Shown here in pieces: positions 55,573-64,000 of a stretch of 64,000 nt of DNA. Made by a program: the position numbers and the translations under genes. Under the pieces are notes generated by a model. It saw only the letters and a list, made by a program, of their open reading frames with translations, made no database searches and was not told the DNA's origin. The DNA is from Volutella citrinella. Lineage: Eukaryota; Ascomycota; Sordariomycetes; Hypocreales; Nectriaceae. The stretch's first letter is position 1. The number at the start of each line of letters is the position of its first letter. The stretch spans positions 1,612,001 to 1,676,000 of the forward strand of contig JAWZSP010000008.1 of the NCBI GenBank assembly GCA_034401135.1, read 5' to 3'.

Positions 55573-57232
55573 GGGAGGCCACTAACAAACTAGTGGAAAG
55601 TGCCCACCCGGCCGTGTTAGCCGCAGTTCTGCGGCTTCAGGTATCGCCCGCAGTACGCCCTTTCGCGGAACGACATGGGGTCGGAGTGTGACTCACACTT
55701 TTCGCGCCAGCCCCTTTCGGTTTGGCCGGTTTCGCCAGTGCGACGTAGCCCTGAGACGGCGCGCCGCGCGCCCTACATGGGATAACTGAGCGCCACAGTA
55801 CGAGCCGCGCGAAACGGTACCTGCCCGCCGACTGCTGCCAGCACCGTCCCTCGCTGTACTCCGTACGCAACGCCCGCATTTGCCAGCGAGGCCACCCCGT
55901 CTCTGCCTCCCTGGAGCGGCGCCGGCCCAGGGACCAATAGCCTGGACGGTCACCGCAAGGCGCCCCGCAAGCCCTGCCAATCCCCAGAAGCGAGGGGACG
56001 ACTGCAGCGCCATAGCCCCAATTGGCACAGCCGCCATTGGAATTTCCAGGCGGCCTGCGGTGATTACCAACCCACAGACGCACAGTGTCAGCATTTTCGC
56101 AGGCTAACATTGGATAGCGACGGTGGTCATGGGCCAGCGCTCGATGAGATGCTGTGCAGCGCGCGTCTGCATCAGGATCCAGGTTACGCCTAATTATCCC
56201 AACCCCAAGTCTGCCTGCTGGTCAGCCCGTATTCTCCTACTGGCCCGTCCGCCGATGGCGCGCTTTGGCCTGGCTTGCTTGCATTGTTTCCTCGAGGTTG
56301 TCTTACCTGTGCCTGCACGCTCTTCTGTAAGAGACACAAAAGTCTCAGGCTCTCAGCTAGGGGCACAGTGCTGCGTCCACGTTGCTGCTCCAGGTCCGTA
56401 CTGTGCGGCTTACTTGCGGCCTCCCTTCCCAGGATATGCTCTTCAGCCCGCCCGGCATCCACCGGAGTTTAGAAGCAAGCCAACTTTGATGAATCCACCA
56501 CAGGAGCGCAGAGAGGCAGCCAAAAGCACTTCGGCCTGCATCAAGCATGTGAATTGACAGGTCACGCGCTGTTGTGTTGCTGTTTGATAGGCAAATCCAT
56601 GTTATCTGTCCCGCAGGAAAGTGATTGCCCATCCATTTCTCGGAATTTGTTGCGTTGTATTTGGGACGGGCTCTTCTTCTCTTGCCAGCCGGGGTATGGG
56701 GCAGAGCTAATTAATTCATTATTTTCTCCATCCACGGAGGAGATCCGGCTGCGGTCCTGCGGAGGGCGGAGCAGTCCCGCGCGACCTTTTGTTGTGCATG
56801 GCTCCGCGACCTAAAACAGCACCGCCAAAGGCAAAATCGCCCAGGATTTTGCGTCCAGGATTTTGCCTCGGCGAGCTGGGGCGCCTCGTGTGCTGACCTT
56901 GTGCCCAGTAAGCCACTAGTTAATTGCCTCGTCTCCTCCTTGGCTTGTCGCCGTCGCGCCCTTCGAGCTCCGTGGCCGAGCGCCAACGGAAAGCTGGCCG
57001 CCATCCCGACCCGTTGTCGCAGTTGTAGTCGCAGTCGTAGCCGGACCTGGAAACAGCCATGCCAATTCGTATCCGCAAATCCCACATCCCACATCGGCCG
57101 CACACGAATAGACGCCCTGCCGGTTGCTTGCGATGTACTAGGCTGTCCGTCCTAATTCTAATGTACAACGAATGGATGGGTGCGTTGACAAGTCGTGTGC
57201 GTATACCAGTTACGCAGGACGGGACGTGGACG
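55573..57232. other. CPC1 promoter and CCDC174-like gene 3' flank
   Basis: No gene is supported. The left part is the CPC1 promoter with a CPC1 consensus site (55689-55695). Direct and inverted copies of a GGATTTTGC word occur at 56828-56868. Confidence 0.5.
55689..55695. promoter_or_regulatory. TGACTCA cross-pathway control element upstream of CPC1
   Basis: The exact GCN4/CPC1 binding consensus lies about 117 bp upstream of the uORF1 start. CPC-1 of Neurospora is known to have such elements in its own promoter. Autoregulation is therefore likely, though a 7-mer can occur by chance. Confidence 0.6.
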
Positions 57233-58207
57233 TCAGCGAGCCAGCCCGTCCAGAAACGTGTCCGCCTGTTTCTTGGCTCGCCGCGAAGCCATATCCTGCC
57301 TCCGTCGCTCAATCTCTTTTCGCCGCGCCTCCTTCTGGTCCTCTCGAGATTGCCGTTGCTGCGCCGTCCGCAGCCTTTCCTCTTCCAGCGCCTTCATCTC
57401 AGCGGCTCGAGTCTCCTCGTCCTTGCTGAACTTGTAGAACCCTGTGCCCTTGGTGCGGATCTCCCAGTCCGCGTCGTAGTGCTGCGCTGGCGGCGGCGTT
57501 GCGCTGCGGTCTCTCTTGCTCGCCAGCTCCTCCATCTTCTCCGGGTCATCCGGATTGAAAGCCAGCGCCTGCACAGTGTCCCCGTAGATCAGTTTAGATG
57601 GTGCGCTGGGCCGCGCTGACATGCGCTCCAGCTCCTCGGCACCCAGCAGTCCTCTGCGAGCCCGACGCTCCAACTTCTCCTTCTCGGCCTTGGTAACGTG
57701 TCGCACACGACCAAATTCGTCTTCGTACTCAACCATCTCGCTTCCGTCATCTGCGTCGTCATCGTCGTCGCTGCTGCTCGAGTAGTCTTCCTTTCCTTCT
57801 GCATCTTCCGCCCATTTGCGATCAAAGTCGATTAGAGGCGCTGCCTCGTTTTCTCTAGGCACGTAGTCTCCCCTCTTCATGGCTGCGTAGAGTCGAGCTT
57901 TCTCCTCCATTCGTCGTCGGGCACGCGCCAGTTCTCGTGTTTCATCCTCAGTCCCCGCCACTTCCTTCAACACCAGCTTATTGGGCTCCTCCGTTGGGGT
58001 TTTGCTCTTCTTTTGCTTGGCGCCTTTAAATATATCATCCTTTCGGTCCTTTGATGGCCGTGTGCGCCCCGAGGACGCCGGCCCTGATGAGGTATTGGAC
58101 ATGAGTGATGTCAACTGTGCTGTGAAATCTAGTGAGGTTGAGAGCGTTGCATCCCGCCGCTGTTTCTTCTGTGGCCGTTGGCCATAAAGATTTGGGTCTT
58201 GTGGCAT
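57233..58207 (-). CDS. CCDC174-like coiled-coil nuclear protein
   Basis: One exon encodes 324 residues from the ATG at 58207 (MPQDPNLYGQRPQKKQRRD). A basic N-terminus with KR clusters is followed by LARARRRMEEKARLYAAMKRG, an acidic Ser/Asp run (SSSSDDDDDADDGSEM) and the hallmark VEYEDEFGRVRHVTKAE of the CCDC174 (DUF4078) family. Near the C-terminus are HYDADWEIRTKGTGFYKFSK and a long charged helix ending RRAKKQADTFLDGLAR. Family members are nuclear and linked to RNA processing in animals; the fungal role is not established. The frame continues upstream of 58207, but the added residues look like leader. It is divergent from HOM6. Confidence 0.82.
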   Translation of the reverse strand: MPQDPNLYGQRPQKKQRRDATLSTSLDFTAQLTSLMSNTSSGPASSGRTRPSKDRKDDIFKGAKQKKSKTPTEEPNKLVLKEVAGTEDETRELARARRRMEEKARLYAAMKRGDYVPRENEAAPLIDFDRKWAEDAEGKEDYSSSSDDDDDADDGSEMVEYEDEFGRVRHVTKAEKEKLERRARRGLLGAEELERMSARPSAPSKLIYGDTVQALAFNPDDPEKMEELASKRDRSATPPPAQHYDADWEIRTKGTGFYKFSKDEETRAAEMKALEEERLRTAQQRQSREDQKEARRKEIERRRQDMASRRAKKQADTFLDGLAR

Positions 58208-58681
58208 CTTCAGATCAACGGGTTCCAACAGATAGTGGCGTTGGTATTCACGTCGTTTCGTTTGGTGGAAGTCGTAATTGCTTGAGATATTACGGGACTT
58301 GCTAGGTCGACAATGCGCCTGTGCCGAAGGTTGAGCGCAGTGGATCAGCCTGAGGCAAGAATCTAGCAAAAGCAGTCCAGGCTCTACCTCCCTCAGCAGC
58401 AGCACGGCAGATGGGATAATTGTTGACCCAACCATTACCTTTAATCGGCAAAAAGTACAACAATGGGCATAAATTTTCCTCTTTGCGGCAAACTCATCAT
58501 TTTTACGGGTTTCTCGCGACTATCCCATCCGGATGGCCCACCCAAGCTCCGTCCAGGGTAAGCCTCCGCGGGGTAACTCAAGGTGTGCTCAAATCTCCCC
58601 TCCCATTGCCCCGCCATCGGAGGCTCAGTTTGCTCAACTTTCTAAACAATCACGGGAAAGTCGCGAATCACAACAGCAAAC
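58208..58681. promoter_or_regulatory. Divergent promoter of the CCDC174-like gene and HOM6
   Basis: There is no gene. No exact TGACTCA site was seen although HOM6-type genes are classical GCN4/CPC1 targets. Near matches such as GTAACTCA (about 58573) occur. Confidence 0.45.
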
Positions 58682-59844
58682 ATGGCCGCCCCCAAGCAAG
58701 TGTTCATTGGAATCATCGGTATGGAAATATCTAAATGTTCTACTCATGCAATTCGCCACATTGAAGCTAACGCACAAGTGCAGGCGCCGGTGGCGTCGGC
58801 AAGTGCTTCATCAACCAGCTGCAGACCCTCGCGAATCGCAAGCCCTCGCCCAAGCTGACCCTTGCCTACATCGCCACTAGCCGCAAGGCCATCTACAACG
58901 ACGACTACTCTGCGGTCAGCTACAACGGCGTTACCGATGCGCTCGCCACCTCCTCCAAGGCTCCCCTCGCCCTCGCCCAGGTCGTCGAGTACCTTGCCGC
59001 CGCCCCCGCTAAGGCGATCCTCGTTGACAACACCAGCTCCCAGGATGTTGCTGAGCTGTACCCCCTTGCTCTGAGCCGTGGAGTCAGCATCGTCACCCCC
59101 AACAAGAAGGCTTTCTCTGGTAGCTACAAGCTCTGGCAGGATATCTTCTCCGCCGCCGAAAGCTCCGGTGCTCGTGTCTACCACGAGTCGTCTGTTGGTG
59201 CTGGTCTTCCCGTCATCTCCACCCTAAAGGACCTCGTCGAGACCGGCGACAAGGTCACCAAGATTGAGGGTGTCTTCAGCGGTACCATGTCTTTCCTCTT
59301 CAACTCTTTCGCCCCTACCGAGGGCCAGGGTGGCAAGTGGTCCGAGGAGGTCAAGAAGGCCAAGTCTCTCGGCTACACTGAGCCCGATCCTCGTGATGAT
59401 CTCAACGGCCTTGATGTTGCTCGCAAGCTGACCATCCTGGCTCGCCTGTCTGGCATCCCCGTGGAGTCCCCCACTGCGTTCCCCGTCCAGAGCCTCATCC
59501 CCAAGGAGCTCGAATCTTGCTCTAGCGGTGATGAGTTCCTTGAGAAGCTTCCTGCTTTTGACCAGCAGATGGAGGAGACCAAGGCTGCCGCCGAGAAGGC
59601 CGGCAAGGTTGTTCGATTCGTCGGCAGCATCGATGCTGCGACTAAGCAAGTCAAGGTTGGCCTCGAGCAGTTTGACCGCTCTCACCCCATCGCCGCTCTC
59701 AAGGGGAGCGACAACATTATCAGCTTCTACACCGAGAGGTACGGAAGCAACCCTCTAATCATCCAGGGAGCTGGCGCCGGTGGTGAGGTCACCGCAATGG
59801 GTGTGACTGGTGATCTGATCAAGGTCGTGTCGCAGCTCGTGTAA
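58682..59844 (+). CDS. HOM6: Homoserine dehydrogenase
   Basis: Two exons (58682-58718, 58784-59844) encode 365 residues. The NAD(P)-binding GIIGAGGVGKCFINQL is completed across the intron. Family signatures are VDNTSSQDVAELYP, VSIVTPNKKAFSG, YHESSVGAGLPVISTLKDLV, the substrate loop GTMSFLFNSF and SLGYTEPDPRDDLNGLDVAR with the catalytic Asp/Lys set. The enzyme reduces aspartate semialdehyde to homoserine in the branch to threonine, methionine and isoleucine, and is absent from animals. It is the single-domain fungal form, not fused to aspartokinase. The downstream small membrane-protein gene converges on it with only 90 bp between. Confidence 0.96.
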
Positions 59845-59934
59845 AAGTCGGAAAGGAAACATATATAAGGAAAATGAAATCCGTTGTTGGATATCGTAAA
59901 TCGTTCGGGTATCTTTCCAATAAGCAATAAGTGA

Positions 59935-60285
59935 CTAGGCCCGCAAAGCAGATGCATCAACGCCCGATGCGATGGCGATGGGTGAGGGTTCCGGCTCGAT
60001 CGGTACCAATGTAGGTGTCGGGTCGGTTCGTGGCTGTACGTTTTGTTTGCGAAAAACCCCCCAGAGCCATATTGCGATGTCGAGAATAATCAGAACAAAG
60101 AAGGGCGCGATCAACATCAGACCAAGAATAAGCTATCCGGAGCGGCCCGGCGTCAGCGGCGCGTCTTGTGGAGGGGCACGGCGGTTGCTTACACAGATAA
60201 GCGAGATGCTGTCAACAACTCGGGCATATCCTGTCATGAACGGACTGATGAAGCCCCATGGCGAGCCCTCTGGGAGATCCGGCAT
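59935..60285 (-). CDS. Small membrane protein, function unknown
   Basis: Two exons (60193-60285, 59935-60132; minus strand) encode 96 residues. MPDLPEGSPWGFISPFMTGY leads into a hydrophobic segment completed across the intron (ISLICLILGLMLIAPFFVLI), followed by LDIAIWLWGVF and a Pro/Thr-rich hydrophilic tail. There are one or two closely spaced membrane helices and no cleavable signal peptide. I do not recognise the family. The splice sites (GTAAGC, GGATAG) and composition support a real gene. It diverges from TRM8 with 287 bp between the start codons. Confidence 0.65.
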
Positions 60286-60572
60286 TTTGGATTAGAGCTT
60301 AGGTTTATTGTGGAGCCGGGGGAGGACATTGCTCGAGCCGTGTATTTATTGATGATGATGTAGTCACAAGCTCGGCTGCCCAGGAGGTCGACTCGTCCTC
60401 GTGGGCTGGGCCATGCGCCATGTCATCACAGGGATGGCCCCTCACCGCCTTCCGAATACGGCCACCACCCCAAGATAATTTGAACCCACCCACAAAGCTT
60501 GATGTGTGAGAGGCTCACTTGCCTAGGATTTCGGAGTCCAAGATTTCCTCAATATCGTTCAATCCACCCAAC

Positions 60573-61500
<928 letters not shown>

Positions 61501-62129
61501 CTGACGCGCTGCACAAAAGGGTGAAAGAAGTCAATCGCTAGATATGGCATAAATTGCATGTTGTTATCTGCTCCAAAGCCGAGCAATGGTTGCTGCGTTG
61601 CAACGTGAATCCCTTCCCTCCACTTACTTTCTTGCCTGGACTCGCTGAGCCATGCTGGAACGGTTGACACTGGGGCCAAGAATTTCCCCACTGGGCCCGT
61701 TGCACACTCTCCTGGTAGGGACTTACATTACCATACCTTAGGTATCCAATAGGACCCCGAAGTTTCAGGAGCTCGGTGGTGGAACACACGTGGGCTGTTG
61801 CTAGCTTCCAATTTCCAAAATGCTTTTCTGCTTTCCATCTGGGCGGCTGCACTCTGAATCACAAGAGAAACACTCGTACCTGCAGGTGATGGGATGGCTT
61901 GCTGGGTATGTGCAGGGAACACTGACGTCTGTGGCAGGGATGCAGGCGGTCGCACGGGCGTAATCGATAATATTGGGTACCTCCACTGTCACTAGGGCCC
62001 GCAGGCCGATAGCTCGTAATCGTACATTGCACCACAACGCCGCCTCCTGCCGCCGCTTGATCAACAACACCTCATCAGCGCCGGATGATGAGGTAGACAT
62101 CCGCCGCAACCCCCCTCTTCCACTCGGCG
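61501..62129. other. Intergenic region upstream of the MDM1-like gene
   Basis: This is the TRM8 3' flank and the MDM1-like promoter/leader; no gene is supported. Confidence 0.5.
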
Positions 62130-64000
62130 ATGGCCCTCCAGCGAAGCCATGCGGCCTTGGCAGCGGTCGCCGCCTTCGTGGCCTGGGATTATGCCGTCAA
62201 CTGGCTCCCCGTGCTGCGCTGGGCTGGCTATGCCTTCGTCGCTGGCAGCTTCACCACCCTCGCCGTCGTCCTGGCCCCTCTCGTCCTGACCGCGCAGCGC
62301 CCCGATGAAACACCGAAGCCCCTACCGGTTGCTGCATTTCTTGCATCGCAGACCTGGCGCACCGAGGTGGACGCCCTCCGCCAGCGCCAGGCCTATTCGC
62401 CAACCCCCGTCGACGCCGGTTCGCCCCGCCTAAGCAAGGCCATCGACGACCTCCTCAACCTGATCATCCGCGACTTCGTCCGTGGCTGGTACTCCCACAT
62501 TAGCCGCAACTCCTCTTTCCCGAACGAAGTCGACCGCGCCATACGACAGGCCCTCATCAGCTTGCGCGAGTCGCTAGCGGACAAAGACCTGGCCGAGATC
62601 GTCACCAGCCGCCTGGTGCCAATCTTGACCGCCCACTTCCACGACTTCTCCGAGGCCGAACGCTCGGTACGGGGGCGAAAGCTCAACCGCTCCATGACAG
62701 AGTCCGAGGAGCTAGATCTTGCCATCGCCTCAAAATTCCGTGATGGACGCCTCCACCCCGCTGCGTCCTTGTCGTTCCCAGACACCAAGATGGTGCAGCA
62801 AGACTATCTCCGTTCCCTAGTCACCAAGATTCTACCCCACGTGCTCCCGGAGAATATGCTCTCCAGTCGATCCGTATCTATTATAGTCCGCGAGATTGTC
62901 AGCTGCGCCGTGTTGTTCCCCGTCATCCAACTGCTGTCTGAGCCAGACACGTGGAACCAGCTCATGGAGAACCTCGGACGGTCCATGCTTCAGGACCGAT
63001 CCACTGTCCGTAAGCTTCGGGCGGCCCTAGATCAGCACGCATCGCCAACCCCAAAGTCTGGCAAACTGGCAGCGGTTCCTCGAATTTCCGCAAACGACAA
63101 CGAGCGCAAGTTTGAGAAATTTATTCGTGCAATCCGCAAGGTCAATAACCTGTCAGATGCGCGCAGATTTCGTAGTGAAGTTGCGAGCCAACTGAAGAGA
63201 GATTCCTTGCAGGAAAACCAAGATCCTGTTTACTTGCGGCGGTTAGAAATGGGGAAGCGATTGCTCGATCAGAAAGTCAATCACCTGGCCGCCGGAGGTG
63301 ACAGACGTGCCCCGTTGCCAGCGCCCGCCCCTCCGCCTTCTCGCCCTTCGAAGTCGCGATTGGAGACTGCATCACTGGTTGAACTTCTTCGGGACTCTTC
63401 TGGCCTGATGTATTTCATGGAGTACATGGACCGCCAGCATCTTATGCCTTGGGTTCAGTTTTGGCTGGTTGTCGATGGCATTCGAAACCCGCTTGAGGAC
63501 GATGGCCAAGATGACGATGTGGTGCCATCATCTCTTCCCATGTGGACTGAATCTGACCGCATGGACTTGGTCCAGATCGACCAGGCTTATCTGGCCAAAC
63601 CAGAGCTTAAAATTACTGACGCTTCAAAGAAGGAAGTGCAAGAATTCGTACAAGCCGGAAAAGCAGGCACACCGGCACAATACTGGAGGGCTCGTAGAGC
63701 CATCTTGAGGTCGCAAAGTAACTTGCTTGAAGAGATGCAATCCAGGTATTTTGACAACTTCAAAAAGTCGGACCTCTTTTATCAATGCCTTGCGGCCGAG
63801 GAAGCATCGCATGCCAACCAAGCTCGACCAGCTCCTGCCCCAGAGCACCTTGCTCCCGCCAGGCCCGCGATAGCAACAACACAATCCTATCAGACGAAGC
63901 CACGGCCGGTTTCCCGACTAGCACCTCACCTGGCTCCGGTTGCAGCCAGGCGCCCGGGCTCGACGTCGGACCTCAGATCCTTACATACCAATGGCAACGG
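62130..64000 (+). CDS. MDM1: MDM1-like PXA/RGS sorting nexin, 5' part, truncated by the window edge
   Basis: The frame opens at the ATG at 62130 and stays open to the last base (at least 623 residues, no intron seen). The N-terminus has two hydrophobic segments (AALAAVAAFVAWDYAVNWL and VAGSFTTLAVVLAPLVLTA), which fit an ER anchor. Residues about 85-280 form a PXA domain (KAIDDLLNLIIRDFVRGWYS; LVPILTAHFHDF; LVTKILPHVLPENM; REIVSCAVLFPVIQLLSEPD). Residues about 410-570 form an RGS domain (LLRDSSGLMYFMEYMDRQHL; WVQFWLVVDGI; YFDNFKKSDLFYQCL). The PX and nexin-C domains expected for MDM1 lie beyond the window. Yeast Mdm1 tethers ER to the vacuole and affects lipid-droplet biogenesis. Confidence 0.85.
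   Translation, partial: MALQRSHAALAAVAAFVAWDYAVNWLPVLRWAGYAFVAGSFTTLAVVLAPLVLTAQRPDETPKPLPVAAFLASQTWRTEVDALRQRQAYSPTPVDAGSPRLSKAIDDLLNLIIRDFVRGWYSHISRNSSFPNEVDRAIRQALISLRESLADKDLAEIVTSRLVPILTAHFHDFSEAERSVRGRKLNRSMTESEELDLAIASKFRDGRLHPAASLSFPDTKMVQQDYLRSLVTKILPHVLPENMLSSRSVSIIVREIVSCAVLFPVIQLLSEPDTWNQLMENLGRSMLQDRSTVRKLRAALDQHASPTPKSGKLAAVPRISANDNERKFEKFIRAIRKVNNLSDARRFRSEVASQLKRDSLQENQDPVYLRRLEMGKRLLDQKVNHLAAGGDRRAPLPAPAPPPSRPSKSRLETASLVELLRDSSGLMYFMEYMDRQHLMPWVQFWLVVDGIRNPLEDDGQDDDVVPSSLPMWTESDRMDLVQIDQAYLAKPELKITDASKKEVQEFVQAGKAGTPAQYWRARRAILRSQSNLLEEMQSRYFDNFKKSDLFYQCLAAEEASHANQARPAPAPEHLAPARPAIATTQSYQTKPRPVSRLAPHLAPVAARRPGSTSDLRSLHTNGN

Overview
The window is nuclear DNA from a filamentous ascomycete, most likely a Sordariomycete and plausibly in Hypocreales. 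Genes are split by short introns (about 48-85 bp, GTRNGY donors, CTAAC-type branch points). Start codons sit behind pyrimidine-rich leaders. The gene set is also fungal: Zn2Cys6 regulator, YAT-type amino-acid permeases, CPC1 bZIP factor, HeLo-NACHT-ankyrin receptor and GPI-anchored Ser/Thr-rich proteins. I placed exon boundaries by eye. For each spliced gene where I state a protein length, the exons sum to a whole number of codons.

Left part (1-10.6 kb): a 5'-truncated, Sec63-domain-only relic of the meiotic helicase Mer3/HFM1 is followed by a hairpin-forming inverted repeat. Next comes a compact, catabolic-looking set: a Zn2Cys6 regulator, an HpcH/HpaI-type aldolase convergent with it, and an amino-acid permease divergent from the aldolase. 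Then come housekeeping genes (11.1-17.3 kb): a mitochondrial stomatin-like protein, the ubiquitin-conjugating variant MMS2, and a long disordered protein of unknown function.

Middle (17.3-34.4 kb): two gene-poor stretches (7.6 and 4.8 kb) flank a second amino-acid permease. They are followed by an unusual fusion of a Hal3/PPC-decarboxylase-like flavoprotein fold, with its catalytic residues replaced, to Trp-rich ankyrin-like repeats.

Right part (34.4-64 kb): a dense set contains PRPP synthetase, MON2, TRM7 and a GNAT acetyltransferase. After it a HeLo-NACHT-ankyrin receptor gene is flanked on both sides by two related GPI-anchored secreted proteins. Then come a tautomerase-family protein and the amino-acid starvation regulator CPC1, with upstream ORFs and a consensus CPC1 site in its own promoter. 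The window closes with a CCDC174-like protein, homoserine dehydrogenase, a small two-helix membrane protein, TRM8, and the 5' part of an MDM1-type PXA/RGS sorting nexin that runs off the right edge.

No rRNA, convincing tRNA, CRISPR array or intact transposon was seen. The most unusual items are the pseudo-Hal3/repeat fusion, the receptor flanked by paired secreted paralogues, the CPC1 leader, and the orphan Sec63 domain.
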